64,000 nucleotides of DNA from Paracoccaceae bacterium (lineage in GTDB: Bacteria; Pseudomonadota; Alphaproteobacteria; Rhodobacterales; Rhodobacteraceae), in contig JAUYQR010000011.1 of the NCBI GenBank assembly GCA_030697175.1, positions 310,001 to 374,000 of the forward strand. Direction: 5' to 3'. Below, piece after piece: positions 35,960 to 45,081 of the stretch (position 1 is the first letter of the stretch; each line of letters opens with the position of its first letter). The notes below the pieces were generated by a model that searched no databases, was not told the origin of the DNA, and was given only the letters and a program-made list of their open reading frames with translations. Position numbers and translations under genes: made by a program.

Positions 35960-36871
35960 ATGGACAAGCCGAAAGCCACCAGGATGACCAGCCCGACCGA
36001 ACCCGCCACCCAGCGCAATGACGGCGCGCTGAAGGGGGTGGCGCTGGTGGTGGCGGCGACCTTCCTGTTCGGTCTGTCAGACACGGTCAGCAAGCATCTG
36101 GCGATGCTCTATGCTGTTCCCTTGCTGCTTGCAGTTCGATACGGCGTGAACCTTTTGCTGTTGATGGCGGTAATGATGCCTCGCCACGGCACCCGCCTTT
36201 GGCGCACGAGCCGCCTTGCGCTTGTGCTGCTTCGAGGTGCCTGTCTTGCGGCAGCGTCGTTGAGTATGGTTCTCGCACTGCGCGTCATGCCGGTGGGGGA
36301 AACCGTTGCGATCATCTACATCGCGCCCTTTCTGGTGATGCTGGCAGCCGGCCCGATCCTTGGCGAGAAAGTCAGCCTGATCGGTTGGCTGGCCGCCGCC
36401 TCCAGCTTTCTGGGTGTGTTGGTCATCGCGCGGCCGGGCAGTGGTCTTGATCCGATTGGAGTGGGGCTTTGCCTCCTCAACGCGGGCTGCGCCACGGTCT
36501 ACCACCTGCTGACACGGATGCTGACACGCACCGAAACGACGATGGCCATGCTGTTCCACACGGCACTGGTTGGAACGGTGGTCTTTGCGTCATTCCTGCC
36601 ATGGTCGCTTGGCGGGGCAATGCCTGCCCTGTTCGATGCCGGATTGATGGTCGTTCTGGGCGTTCTGGGAACCGTGGGGCATCTTCTGTTCACAGCCGCC
36701 TACCGTCAAGCTCCCGCCTCGCTTCTGGCGCCAGTGAATTATCTTCACATTGTCTGGGCGGCGATCCTGGGCTGGCTTGTGTTTGCGCATGTGCCAGATG
36801 GGCTGGCGCTCATCGGCATGGCGATGATCATGGCCTCTGGCGTGGCCGTAGCGGTCCTTGCAAGGCGCTAG
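35960..36871 (+). CDS. EamA-family (DMT) transporter
   Basis: About 303 aa from the ATG at 35960 (others in frame at 35918 and 35984), with ten hydrophobic helices forming two EamA repeats (LVVAATFLFGLSDTVSKHLA; LLNAGCATVYHLLTRML). Such proteins export amino acids or other metabolites; the substrate cannot be read from the sequence. It follows the amtB terminator and converges on a second EamA gene, with the stop codons overlapping by four bases. Confidence 0.87.
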   Translation: MDKPKATRMTSPTEPATQRNDGALKGVALVVAATFLFGLSDTVSKHLAMLYAVPLLLAVRYGVNLLLLMAVMMPRHGTRLWRTSRLALVLLRGACLAAASLSMVLALRVMPVGETVAIIYIAPFLVMLAAGPILGEKVSLIGWLAAASSFLGVLVIARPGSGLDPIGVGLCLLNAGCATVYHLLTRMLTRTETTMAMLFHTALVGTVVFASFLPWSLGGAMPALFDAGLMVVLGVLGTVGHLLFTAAYRQAPASLLAPVNYLHIVWAAILGWLVFAHVPDGLALIGMAMIMASGVAVAVLARR

Positions 36872-37743
36872 GCAAGGCTGATCAGGGCGGTTCCCGCCAC
36901 GGCAAGGATCGCCCCAACCCACGCGGCAACAGTGGGCCGTTTTCCCGTTGTGGCCCAAAGCATCGGCAGGATCAGGATCGGCGTGGTCGACGAAAAGGTC
37001 GAGACGATACCGACATCCCCGCGCGCAAGCGCCGCCATCAGGAATGACATGCCGATGAACATGCCAAGGATGGCCGATCCGCCGATGTTCACCAGTTCAA
37101 ACCGGCCAAGCGGCATCGCCCGTCGGGCCATCGGAATCGCCATCAAGGCAAGAAAGAACGCAAACCCAAGGCCGGACCGGATGGCCATGGCCGTCACCGG
37201 CTCCACTCCCGCAGCCATCGCCGGACGCGCCAACAGACTGCCCGCCGCCTGCCCTACCGAGGTGATGACACCAAGGGCGATCCCTTGCCAGAATGGCCGT
37301 GCAAGACGCCCGACAACGGGCGCATCGGCTGGGGCGGTTATCGCCAACATGATGCCGAAAAGGATCAGGGCGATACCAGCGCCCTGACCGACCGATACCG
37401 TCTCGCCCAGCGCCAGATACCCCATCAAAAGCGCGAAGGGCGACGCCAGCGTGAAAAGCAACGCCGAAATGCGCGGCCCGGCAAACATGATGGCGCCGAA
37501 GTAGGTCAGCGAGGCCAGCATGATGCCAGCAGCCGATGATGCGGCCAGTAACCCGAACTGCCATGCAGCCACCGTCTGCCAACCGCCAACCAGCGCCGAG
37601 ACGGCAAGAGTCACTGCAAACGCGATCCCCATTTGCCACCGCGCAAGCTGCAGGATGGCAACCCGCCCATTTACCCGGTCGATCAGCATGGCCGACAGGG
37701 CAAAGGTCGCGGCCGCGCCAAGGGAAAGGACAATGGCAAGCAT
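36868..37743 (-). CDS. EamA-family (DMT) transporter
   Basis: 291 aa, ten helices, two EamA repeats (AATFALSAMLIDRVNGRVA; GVITSVGQAAGSLLARPAM). It is only distantly similar to the convergent transporter next to it, so this is not a recent duplication. Substrate unknown. Its last four bases overlap the end of that gene on the opposite strand. Confidence 0.85.
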   Translation of the reverse strand: MLAIVLSLGAAATFALSAMLIDRVNGRVAILQLARWQMGIAFAVTLAVSALVGGWQTVAAWQFGLLAASSAAGIMLASLTYFGAIMFAGPRISALLFTLASPFALLMGYLALGETVSVGQGAGIALILFGIMLAITAPADAPVVGRLARPFWQGIALGVITSVGQAAGSLLARPAMAAGVEPVTAMAIRSGLGFAFFLALMAIPMARRAMPLGRFELVNIGGSAILGMFIGMSFLMAALARGDVGIVSTFSSTTPILILPMLWATTGKRPTVAAWVGAILAVAGTALISLA

Positions 37744-37888
37744 GAAGCGTCAGTGGCCGGTCACGACGCTGGCGACCTCATCCGTCCGCCGGGGCACCTG
37801 CCCCCATTCGCGGCTTGCAGCCACACGAATGGCCGGCAACAATTCCTGTCACTGGGTTTGCCACAGCGACCGATGGTCTGTGCAGCCA

Positions 37889-39064
37889 TCACAGCACCGC
37901 TGCAATCGCCTTCGCGAGGATCGGCACCGTCCGGGCATTCAACCCCGCGATGTTGATCCGGCTGTCGGACACCATGTAGATGCCATGATCCTTCCGCAGC
38001 ACTTCCACCTGTGCTTCGGTCAGTCCCAGCCGGCTGAACATCCCTCGGTGGCGCGCAACGAAATCAAAGCGGTCGGAATTGGTCGCCTTGCGCAATTCGT
38101 CCGCCAGTGTCTGGCGCAGGGTCAGCATGTTTCGCCGCACCTCCTCCAACTCGGCCTTCCACTCTGCGGTCAGTGCCGCATCCTCAAGGATCATCGTCAC
38201 TAGTCGCGCGCCGTGGTCTGGCGGAAATGAATAGTTCTGACGGTTGAGAAAGGCGAGGTTGCCCTGCACCGTGGCCCTACGCTCTGGACTGGTCAGCGCG
38301 ATCAGCACGCCGGTCCGTTCGCGGTATATGCCAAAGTTCTTCGAACACGAGGCAGCGATCAGAACCTCCGGAAAGCGCGCGGCGATCATCCGGGTCGCTG
38401 CGGCATCCTCTTCAAGGCCGTCTCCGAAACCTTGGTAGGCAAGGTCGATGAACGGAATGGCGCCCCGGTCAATCAAAAGTCTTGCCAGCTGATCCCATTG
38501 CCCGGCGTCAAGGTTGGCCCCCGTCGGGTTGTGGCAGCAGCCATGCAAAAGAACCGCGTCGCCTGGCTTCACCTTCGACAGATCCTCAATCAGCCCGTCA
38601 AAATCTATGCCCCCAGCAACTGCGTCAAAGTAGCGGTATTCGGCCATCGACATCTTCAGATACTTGATGATCGACGGGTGGTTCGGCCACGTTGGGTTCG
38701 ACAGCCAGACCGTTGCCCCCGGCGCGGCCAGCCGTATCAGTTCCAGCGCCTGCCGGATTGCCCCGGTGCCGCCTGGCGTCGCTACCGAGGCCGCCCGGTC
38801 AGCATACCCTGCCCCCAGAATCATCGTCACCATCGCTGCGTTGAAGGCAGGTTCCCCGGCAAGGCCGGTATAGGTTTTCGTGGTCTCGGTTTCCCACAGC
38901 TTCTTCTCCGCTGCTTTCACGGCGCGCATCACCGGGGTCAACCCGGTCGCATCCTTGTAGACGCCGACGCCAAGGTCGATCTTGTCGCCCCTTGGGTCGT
39001 CGCGAAACATCGAGATAAGCTGCAGGATCTTGTCCTGTGGCTGCGGGTTCAGGGTTTCAAGCAT
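37889..39064 (-). CDS. Aromatic/aspartate aminotransferase (class I, TyrB-like)
   Basis: 391 aa PLP enzyme of fold type I, family I-alpha, close to enterobacterial AspC/TyrB. Motifs: KIDLGVGVYKDATG, SNPTWPNHPSI, LHGCCHNPTGANL, FIDLAYQGFGDGLEEDA, and the PLP lysine in SCSKNFGIYRERTG; the substrate Arg is in SRINIAGL. It moves amino groups between aromatic amino acids or aspartate and 2-oxoglutarate. Rhodobacter-type aromatic transaminases have this size. Followed upstream by the sulfurtransferase gene in the same direction (22 bases). Confidence 0.9.
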   Translation of the reverse strand: MLETLNPQPQDKILQLISMFRDDPRGDKIDLGVGVYKDATGLTPVMRAVKAAEKKLWETETTKTYTGLAGEPAFNAAMVTMILGAGYADRAASVATPGGTGAIRQALELIRLAAPGATVWLSNPTWPNHPSIIKYLKMSMAEYRYFDAVAGGIDFDGLIEDLSKVKPGDAVLLHGCCHNPTGANLDAGQWDQLARLLIDRGAIPFIDLAYQGFGDGLEEDAAATRMIAARFPEVLIAASCSKNFGIYRERTGVLIALTSPERRATVQGNLAFLNRQNYSFPPDHGARLVTMILEDAALTAEWKAELEEVRRNMLTLRQTLADELRKATNSDRFDFVARHRGMFSRLGLTEAQVEVLRKDHGIYMVSDSRINIAGLNARTVPILAKAIAAVL

Positions 39065-39086
39065 TGCAGACTCCGGTAGAGCAGGC

Positions 39087-39956
39087 CTAGGCCTGCGGGC
39101 CTTGTTCGACCTTCAGGTCGTCATACATGCCCCATTCAGCCCAAGAGCCATCATAGAGCGCGTGGTTGCGGTGACCGATCCGTTCCAGCGCAAGCGACAG
39201 GACCGCCGCCGTGACACCCGACCCGCACGAGGTGATCGCGGGCTTGGCAAGGTCGACCCCTGCCGCCTCGAATACCACCTTCACTTCGGTTGGGGCTTTC
39301 ATCGTGCCGTCAGCGTTCAGAACAGAGGCAAACGGCACGTTCTTCGCACCCGGAATGTGGCCCGACCGCAAGCCGGGCCGCGGTTCTGCTGCTTCACCCC
39401 GGAAACGCGGGCCAGAACGGGCGTCGATAATCTCTGCTTCACCCAGCTTTGCGGCGTGGGCAACCTGCGTCACATCCTTGACCAGATGATTCTGGCGGCT
39501 GACGGTGATGTGGCGGTCCTTCACGATGGGTGGCATATCCTCGATCTCACGACCCTCCGCGCGCCATTTGGGAAAGCCTCCGTCAAGAACCGCCACATCG
39601 GTCTTGCCCATCAGGCGAAACAGCCACCAGACGCGGGCCGCGCTGAACAACCCCGCCCCGTCATAGACCACGACCTGATGGCCATCGCCCACACCCATTG
39701 CGCGCATTCTACTGATGAACTTCTCCGGTGGGGGCGCCATGTGCGGCAATGTCGAGCGGAGGTCGGAAATCTCGTCGATATCGAAGAACCGCGCGCCGGG
39801 GATATGGGCCGCCCCATACTCCACCTTCGCATCGCGCCCGGCATCTGGAAGATACCAACTGGCATCAAGGATGCGCAGGTCCGGGTCACGCAGGTGCCTG
39901 GCAAGCCAGTCGGTGGAAACCAGTGTCTTGGGGTCGTCGGCGGGGGAAGGCGTCAT
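39087..39956 (-). CDS. sseA: 3-mercaptopyruvate/thiosulfate sulfurtransferase
   Basis: 289 aa with two rhodanese domains. The second holds the active Cys in the loop SCGSGVTA; CGSGVT is the mercaptopyruvate type rather than the thiosulfate type. Markers RFFDIDEISD, HMAPPPEKF and GHIPGAKNVPF are typical. It makes persulfide sulfur from 3-mercaptopyruvate. GAGG precedes the ATG at 39956; the longer open frame to 40010 is not needed. Probably co-transcribed with the aromatic aminotransferase, which could supply mercaptopyruvate from cysteine (inference). Confidence 0.92.
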   Translation of the reverse strand: MTPSPADDPKTLVSTDWLARHLRDPDLRILDASWYLPDAGRDAKVEYGAAHIPGARFFDIDEISDLRSTLPHMAPPPEKFISRMRAMGVGDGHQVVVYDGAGLFSAARVWWLFRLMGKTDVAVLDGGFPKWRAEGREIEDMPPIVKDRHITVSRQNHLVKDVTQVAHAAKLGEAEIIDARSGPRFRGEAAEPRPGLRSGHIPGAKNVPFASVLNADGTMKAPTEVKVVFEAAGVDLAKPAITSCGSGVTAAVLSLALERIGHRNHALYDGSWAEWGMYDDLKVEQGPQA

Positions 39957-40023
39957 GGCAACCTCGCAAAGCATGCGGGGGGTATATCGGCGAGCGGTGG
40001 CGCGAAGCAAGCCTGCAAGGGTC

Positions 40024-40048
40024 GCGGGGCGGCGCCTCTCCGCCCCGC
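40024..40048 (-). terminator. Hairpin after the small membrane protein gene
   Basis: GCGGGGCGG (40024-40032) pairs with CCGCCCCGC (40040-40048) between the small glycine-rich gene and sseA. No T-run follows, so its strength as a terminator is doubtful. Confidence 0.4.
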
Positions 40049-40057
40049 TCTGATTTG

Positions 40058-40348
40058 CTAGGCCTTGACCAGCATCTTCTTCACGACACCAAGAAGTGCC
40101 GTCAGCACGGCACCACTGACACCCCCACCGGCGACCGCCTGGATGATAGCGCCAAGGTCAAGCCCCGAAGCGGCGGCAGCCGCATCTGGCGCGGCCCCAC
40201 CAAGCATCCCCATCAAGATGCCCCCAAGTCCGCCGCCAATACCGCCGACCACGGTGTTGCCCGCTGTTCCAAGGCTGAGGTTCTTCAACGCAGCGCCGGT
40301 GACATTGCCGCCCAGAAGCCCAGCAACAATCTGGATTATCAGTTCCAT
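40058..40348 (-). CDS. Small glycine/alanine-rich hydrophobic protein
   Basis: 96 aa from the ATG at 40348. It is built of hydrophobic stretches with dense glycine (NTVVGGIGGGLGGILMGMLGG) and ends in a basic tail (VVKKMLVKA). This could be a membrane-associated peptide or a glycine-zipper protein. GGTAATGG-type purines precede the start. I know of similar unnamed proteins in Rhodobacteraceae but no function. It lies between smpB and sseA, all on the minus strand. Confidence 0.65.
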   Translation of the reverse strand: MELIIQIVAGLLGGNVTGAALKNLSLGTAGNTVVGGIGGGLGGILMGMLGGAAPDAAAAASGLDLGAIIQAVAGGGVSGAVLTALLGVVKKMLVKA

Positions 40349-40476
40349 ACCATTACCTTCCCTTGCTCGCCGACGCCTGCACAGGCGACCGACTGTTGGA
40401 CCGGCTTTGCGTGCCGGTAAGCGGAATCTTGCCAGATAGATGCCTAACCGGCAACAATTCCGTGTAATGCGAGGAA

Positions 40477-40956
40477 TTAGTTCTGGTTGTTCTGTTTCAT
40501 CAGGCGCGCCTTCTGGCGATCCCAGTCGCGCTTGGCGCTGGTTTCGCGCTTGTCGGCCAGTTTCTTGCCCTTGGCGATGCCCAGCTTCAGCTTCACGATG
40601 CCCTTGTCGTTGAAGTACATCTTCATCGGCACGATGGTCATGCCTTCGCGCCCCACGGCGTTCCAGAGGCGGCTGAGTTCCTTGCGCGAGACTAACAGCT
40701 TGCGGCGGCGGCGCTCTTCGTGGCCCCAGGTCTTGGCCTGCAGATAGGGCGCGATGTAGCCGTTGATCAGCCACAGCTCCCCCCCCTCGACGGACGCGTA
40801 GCTTTCGGCGATGTTGGAGCCGCCCTGACGCAGGCTTTTCACCTCGGACCCAAGCAGCATGATGCCAGCCTCCAGATCGGCCTCGATATGATAATCAAAG
40901 CGCGCCCGGCGGTTTTCTGCGATGAGTTTCGAGTTGGGATCAGATTTTTCGACCAT
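40477..40956 (-). CDS. smpB: SsrA-binding protein
   Basis: 159 aa, the usual size. It escorts tmRNA to stalled ribosomes in trans-translation. Typical segments: [60 protein letters not shown] and the basic C-terminal tail [13 protein letters not shown]. The start at 40956 fits homologues. It is divergent from the channel gene across 49 bases. I found no tmRNA in the window. Confidence 0.95.
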   Translation of the reverse strand: MVEKSDPNSKLIAENRRARFDYHIEADLEAGIMLLGSEVKSLRQGGSNIAESYASVEGGELWLINGYIAPYLQAKTWGHEERRRRKLLVSRKELSRLWNAVGREGMTIVPMKMYFNDKGIVKLKLGIAKGKKLADKRETSAKRDWDRQKARLMKQNNQN

Positions 40957-41005
40957 GATGGGTGTCAGATAGGGACGCGGGAGCGCTGTGTCCAGAAGGG
41001 ATGAC

Positions 41006-41443
41006 GTGCTGATCCAGATCGTGTTCGGGACCGGGCTATTGTTGGTCAACATCACCGTGGCGGCGGTGGGGGCGTTCTTGCTGGAGGCGGTGTTTCAGCG
41101 GGCGCACCCCTGGCTGATCGCCCCGCCGCAGCGGCCGAAGCTGCTGCTTTTGCTGATCGGGGTGGGGGTGTGGGTGCTGGCCTTGATCACGGTGGCGGTG
41201 TGGGCCTGGGCGCTGGCGCTGTTTCAGCTGGGGGCGTTCTTGACGCTGGAGGAGTCGATGTATTTCTCGCTGGTCGCATTTTCGACCCTGGGGCTGGGGG
41301 ATGTGGTGCCACCAAAGGAGCTGCGGATCTTTGCCGCGATGGCCTCGGTCAACGGGTTCTTGAGTTTTGGCCTGCTGACTGCCCTGTTGGTCGAGGCCTT
41401 GCGGCAGGTGCGGCTGGCCCAGCTTGAGACGCAGCGGAAGTGA
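41006..41443 (+). CDS. Two-helix potassium-channel-like protein
   Basis: 145 aa with four hydrophobic stretches; the last two flank a pore loop with selectivity filter STLGLGDV, a variant of TxGYGD in which Tyr is Leu. That change is common in small bacterial channel-like proteins and may alter selectivity. No RCK domain. I chose the GTG at 41006 because AGAAGGGA lies at a good distance; a GTG at 40988 would add six residues. It ends at a terminator shared in sequence with the one at 1103. Confidence 0.8.
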   Translation: MLIQIVFGTGLLLVNITVAAVGAFLLEAVFQRAHPWLIAPPQRPKLLLLLIGVGVWVLALITVAVWAWALALFQLGAFLTLEESMYFSLVAFSTLGLGDVVPPKELRIFAAMASVNGFLSFGLLTALLVEALRQVRLAQLETQRK

Positions 41444-41444
41444 G

Positions 41445-41466
41445 TGCCCCACCGTGGGACATTTTT
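41445..41466 (+). terminator. Rho-independent terminator of the channel gene
   Basis: TGCCCCAC and GTGGGACA (41445-41461) pair with one mismatch and are followed by five T (41462-41466), starting one base after the stop codon. It matches the terminator at 1103-1125 in all but one base of the palindrome. Confidence 0.75.
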
Positions 41467-41537
41467 CAAGCCATTGATTTCATGTGAAGAAAAAATGACT
41501 TTAACGCTTTGTTAGGCCGTTCAGGCGCCAGAGGACC

Positions 41538-41571
41538 GGAAGGGTACTGTCCAGTGGACAGTCACCCTTCC
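41538..41571. repeat. Long palindrome centred on CCAGTGG
   Basis: GGAAGGGT (41538-41545) and ACCCTTCC (41564-41571) enclose ACTGTCC and GGACAGT around AGT, giving 15 base pairs with one bulged C. Its centre matches that of the palindrome at 885-907. It lies in the low-G+C islet between the channel gene and ftsK. Confidence 0.65.
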
Positions 41572-41648
41572 CCGTTAATCGGAACCACAAGGGGCTTAAC
41601 TTGGACTGTCATGCAGTAGACCGAGCCGCAGATGTCTAGCTTTAAGGC

Positions 41649-41680
41649 GACGCGCCTGCCTCAGACAGGCGCGTCTTCTT
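41649..41680. terminator. Hairpin terminator beside the DUF3892 gene
   Basis: GACGCGCCTG (41649-41658) pairs perfectly with CAGGCGCGTC (41666-41675) and is followed by TTCTT on the plus strand. It lies 18 bases beyond the DUF3892 stop, so it could end that gene on the minus strand or a plus-strand transcript from the islet. Confidence 0.6.
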
Positions 41681-41692
41681 AACTTACGACAA

Positions 41693-41980
41693 TCAGCGGG
41701 GACACTCTGGGAGCGACAGAAGATTATTGGGCTGGTCGCCGTCTGGTTGCGTCTTGAGATACTTGTTCCCGAACCGACTGGTCGCAACTTGCACCCAGAC
41801 AGAGTCTCCCTTTACTGAGACAAAGAAGTTCCACTCGCCTCGCTCAATGAATCCGATGGCGTGCTCTTGGGTAATCTTCCACTGCTTGTCCGCGACCCCG
41901 CCAACGTGCGTAATACGCTCCCACGGATTACTCCGAGCGCTCTTGTTGATACACTTAATCTGAATCGTCTTGGCAGTCAT
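41693..41980 (-). CDS. DUF3892 domain protein
   Basis: 95 aa. The whole chain is one DUF3892 domain: IQIKCINKSARSNPWERITHVGG at the start, KQWKITQEHAIGFIERGEWNFFV in the middle and YLKTQPDGDQPNNLLSLPECP at the end. The family is small, cytosolic and of unknown function, often in accessory DNA. Hand counts of three 60-base lines here give 52-55% G+C against 65% in the adjoining ftsK line, so this gene was probably acquired. CGAAAGGATGG upstream supplies AAAGGA as ribosome binding site. Confidence 0.8.
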   Translation of the reverse strand: MTAKTIQIKCINKSARSNPWERITHVGGVADKQWKITQEHAIGFIERGEWNFFVSVKGDSVWVQVATSRFGNKYLKTQPDGDQPNNLLSLPECPR

Positions 41981-42264
41981 TTGGCCATCCTTTCGATGGA
42001 AACGTAGGACCGCCTTGACTTGCCGACTCGTGGAGTCCTAGACTCAACGTGCTCTTGGTCGACTATCCGCAGCGGCCCTACAAGGTTCGCGGAGACCGGA
42101 ACATAGCGCCGCCTAGGTCTGATACACCTTGGCGGCGCGTCCGTTACCAGACGTCAATCATAGTTTCACGTTTGTTCTTGTGTGAGTCAAGGCCGACCCA
42201 CGCTCAGCCTTGCAGAAGGCCCCATATCTTGTATCTGGCCGCCAGCCAGCACTAAATATGCCGC
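41981..42264. other. Low-G+C intergenic part of the DUF3892 islet
   Basis: A 284-base stretch between the DUF3892 start and the ftsK stop. I see no convincing gene or RNA. One hand-counted line (42121-42180) is 50% G+C. GACTC-GTG-GAGTC (about 42025-42037) is a short inverted repeat. It may hold the promoter of the DUF3892 gene and one edge of an old insertion. Confidence 0.4.
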
Positions 42265-45078
42265 CTACCGCTCCTCCACCAAAATCTCCCGCTTGCCCAC
42301 GTGGTTCGCCTTGGTGACCACGCCCTGATCCTCCATCTGCTCCACCAGCCGTGCGGCCTTGTTGTAGCCGATGCCAAGTTTGCGCTGGATGTAGCTGGTC
42401 GAGCATTTGCGGTCTTTCGCGACGATCGCCACGGCCTGATCGTAGAGCGTGTCGTCGCCTTCGGAGTTCAGGCCCAGGACAAGGTCGATCTCGTTGTCGC
42501 GTTCGTCATCGGCGCTTTCGACGACGCCGGACATGTAGACCGGCGGGCCGTAGCTCTTGAGGTGGTTGACGATTTCCTCGACCTCTTCGTCGGATACGAA
42601 GGGGCCGTGGATGCGGGTGATGCGGGCGCCGTTGCCCATGTAGAGCATGTCACCCATGCCGAGGAGTTGTTCGGCGCCCTGTTCGCCAAGGATGGTGCGA
42701 CTGTCGATCTTGGAGGTGACCTGGAAGGAAATCCGGGTCGGGAAGTTGGCCTTGATCGTGCCAGTGATCACGTCGACCGAGGGGCGCTGGGTGGCCATGA
42801 TGAGGTGGATGCCGGAGGCCCGCGCCATCTGGGCAAGGCGCTGGATGCAGGCTTCGATTTCCTTGCCGGCGACCATCATCAGATCGGCCATCTCGTCGAC
42901 GATCACCACGATGTAGGGGATCGTGACGGGCTGGAATTCCTCGGTCTCGAAGATCGGATCGCCGGTTTCCTCGTCGAAGCCGGTCTGGATGGTGCGCTTG
43001 AACATCTCGTGCTTGGCAAGGGCTTCGCGGACGCGGCCGTTATAGCCCTCGATGTTGCGCACGCCCATCTTGGACATCTTGCGGTAGCGCTCCTCCATCT
43101 CGCCCACCACCCATTTCAGCGCGACAACGGCCTTCTTCGGGTCGGTGACAACGGGGGAAAGGAGGTGCGGGATGCCGTCATAGACGGAGAGTTCCAGCAT
43201 CTTGGGGTCGATCATGATCATCCGGCATTCTTCGGGGCTGAGTTTATACAGCAGCGACAGGATCATGGTGTTGATCGCGACGGATTTGCCCGAACCGGTG
43301 GTGCCGGCAATCAGAAGGTGGGGCATTTTCGCAAGGTTGGCGACGATGGGATCACCGAAGATGTCCTTGCCCAAGGCAAGCGGCAGGCGCATCTGGCTGT
43401 CGCCGAAATCGCGGGCGGAGAGGATTTCCTTCAGCACGACCTTTTCGCGCACGGCATTCGGGAGTTCGATGCCGATGACGGTGCGGCCCGGCACGGTGGA
43501 GACGCGGGCGGACAGCGCGGACATCGAGCGGGCGATGTCGTCGGCCAGGCCGATCACGCGGCTGGCTTTCAGGCCGGGTGCCGGTTCCAGTTCATACATG
43601 GTGACGACCGGGCCGGGGCGGACGGAGGTGATCTCGCCCTTCACGCCGTAATCGTCGAGGACGGATTCCAGCATCCGGGCGTTTTCCTCCAGCGCCTCGT
43701 TGGAAAGCTGGGTGCGCTGGACGGTGGTGGGGTTGGACAAAAGGCCAAGCGGCGGCAGTTCGTAGGCCGGGGGCTGGTCGTCAAAGCGCAGCGCGGGCTG
43801 GGTTTCGGCCAGCGCCTGGCGCGACGGGGCGGCCTTGCGGGTGGTTTGTTGCACCACGGGGCGGCGGTCGGCGTGCAGGTTGCGCTGCGGCAGGTCCTCC
43901 TCGGCATCCCAGGCGGCGTCCTCAAGGGTGTCGTCCTGCCAGTCGTCGATCACCGGGGCGGGTTCGGCGATGCGCGCGGTGACGGGCGGTTCGACGCGGG
44001 GGGCGCGCAGCATGGGGGGTTCCATGCGGCTGGCATCGAAGCGGACGGGTTCGGGGCTGCGTTGGACGCGGTTGCGGATCACGTCGGAAATGCGGGCCTT
44101 GATGCGGTCTTCGGAGGGAACGCCGGCATCCCAGGCGGCGTCGGACAGTTGCGGTTCGATCAGTTCGGGCTCCGGGTCGACGGCGCGGCGCATGCGGGCG
44201 AGGAAACCCAGCTTTTCCTTCGGCAGATCGGCGGGCGGGGCGAAATGGCGCGGTTCGGCGCGCAGCGTGGCGGGCGCGTTCCAGGCCGATCCGGCGCGCA
44301 GGGGTTCGGGGGCCATCGTGGTGCGGGCGGCGATGAGCCGGGTGGCGGAGGGTGTAACGGGCGGTTCGGTCATGGCGCGGCTGCGGGCGCGGTCTTGCAG
44401 GCGGGCGGCGCCGATCACGGCACTCCGTGCGCCGATGCCGGCAGCGGTGCGGAGGGCGGAGTAGATCACGATGGAGCCGACGAGGAGGAAACGCCAGATC
44501 GCCTTGAGTTCCGTCAGATCAAAGCCGGTGACGTAAAGGTGCATGGCGAGGACGGCGGCAAAGGCGCAGAACGACAGCAGTTTCAGGCCAAAGCCGGCGC
44601 TGCCGGGCATCACGCCGAGGAGTGAGCCAAGGACGGTGTCGCCAAACAGCCCGCCAAGGCCGAAGGAATGTGGCCAGTCGGCGCCGGGCACGAGGGTGGC
44701 CGCGTAGACCGAGGCGAGGGCGATGGCGATGACGGCAAAGACGACGCGGCTGACGGCACGCTCGCCGCCGCGGTGCAGGACGAACCGACCGCCCCAGACG
44801 GCGAGGATGGTGGGGATCGCCCAGGCGCCAAGGCCGATGATGATGATCAGCGTCGAAGCGATGGACGCGCCGAGGCGGCCAAGCAGGTTCTGCGCGGGTT
44901 CTTCGGTGGCGACCATCCAGCCGGGATCGTCAGGCGAATAGCTGCCCAAGGCCAGCATGAAGGCAAAGCCGATCACCAGAAGTGCTATGCCAAGAAGCTC
45001 GCGTCCCCGGCGCTCAAGCATCGCTTGGGTGGTGTGGTCCAGAAGCGGATCGCGCTGCCGTGCCTGATAAGATGCCAT
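42265..45078 (-). CDS. ftsK: DNA translocase FtsK
   Basis: 937 aa. Four membrane helices (about residues 25-190) anchor it at the septum, a proline- and arginine-rich linker of about 220 residues follows, then the motor: Walker [14 protein letters not shown], Walker [15 protein letters not shown], the [12 protein letters not shown]-type block [13 protein letters not shown], and a C-terminal gamma winged helix ([24 protein letters not shown]) that reads KOPS sites. It pumps DNA toward XerCD at dif for chromosome dimer resolution. It starts three bases after the aminotransferase stop. Confidence 0.96.
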   Translation of the reverse strand: MASYQARQRDPLLDHTTQAMLERRGRELLGIALLVIGFAFMLALGSYSPDDPGWMVATEEPAQNLLGRLGASIASTLIIIIGLGAWAIPTILAVWGGRFVLHRGGERAVSRVVFAVIAIALASVYAATLVPGADWPHSFGLGGLFGDTVLGSLLGVMPGSAGFGLKLLSFCAFAAVLAMHLYVTGFDLTELKAIWRFLLVGSIVIYSALRTAAGIGARSAVIGAARLQDRARSRAMTEPPVTPSATRLIAARTTMAPEPLRAGSAWNAPATLRAEPRHFAPPADLPKEKLGFLARMRRAVDPEPELIEPQLSDAAWDAGVPSEDRIKARISDVIRNRVQRSPEPVRFDASRMEPPMLRAPRVEPPVTARIAEPAPVIDDWQDDTLEDAAWDAEEDLPQRNLHADRRPVVQQTTRKAAPSRQALAETQPALRFDDQPPAYELPPLGLLSNPTTVQRTQLSNEALEENARMLESVLDDYGVKGEITSVRPGPVVTMYELEPAPGLKASRVIGLADDIARSMSALSARVSTVPGRTVIGIELPNAVREKVVLKEILSARDFGDSQMRLPLALGKDIFGDPIVANLAKMPHLLIAGTTGSGKSVAINTMILSLLYKLSPEECRMIMIDPKMLELSVYDGIPHLLSPVVTDPKKAVVALKWVVGEMEERYRKMSKMGVRNIEGYNGRVREALAKHEMFKRTIQTGFDEETGDPIFETEEFQPVTIPYIVVIVDEMADLMMVAGKEIEACIQRLAQMARASGIHLIMATQRPSVDVITGTIKANFPTRISFQVTSKIDSRTILGEQGAEQLLGMGDMLYMGNGARITRIHGPFVSDEEVEEIVNHLKSYGPPVYMSGVVESADDERDNEIDLVLGLNSEGDDTLYDQAVAIVAKDRKCSTSYIQRKLGIGYNKAARLVEQMEDQGVVTKANHVGKREILVEER

Positions 45079-45081
45079 TCT

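Noticed and set aside
36868-37743. The two convergent EamA transporters as a recent tandem duplication
   Set aside because: They share only the fold pattern; their sequences differ throughout and they point in opposite directions.
41981-42264. A tmRNA (ssrA) gene close to smpB
   Set aside because: I found neither a tag-peptide reading such as an ANDN start nor the CCA-ended acceptor pieces expected for the two-piece alphaproteobacterial tmRNA.
42301-44625. A 774-codon open frame opposite ftsK
   Set aside because: Glycine/histidine/aspartate-rich translation of the ftsK complement; no start signal and no resemblance to a protein family.
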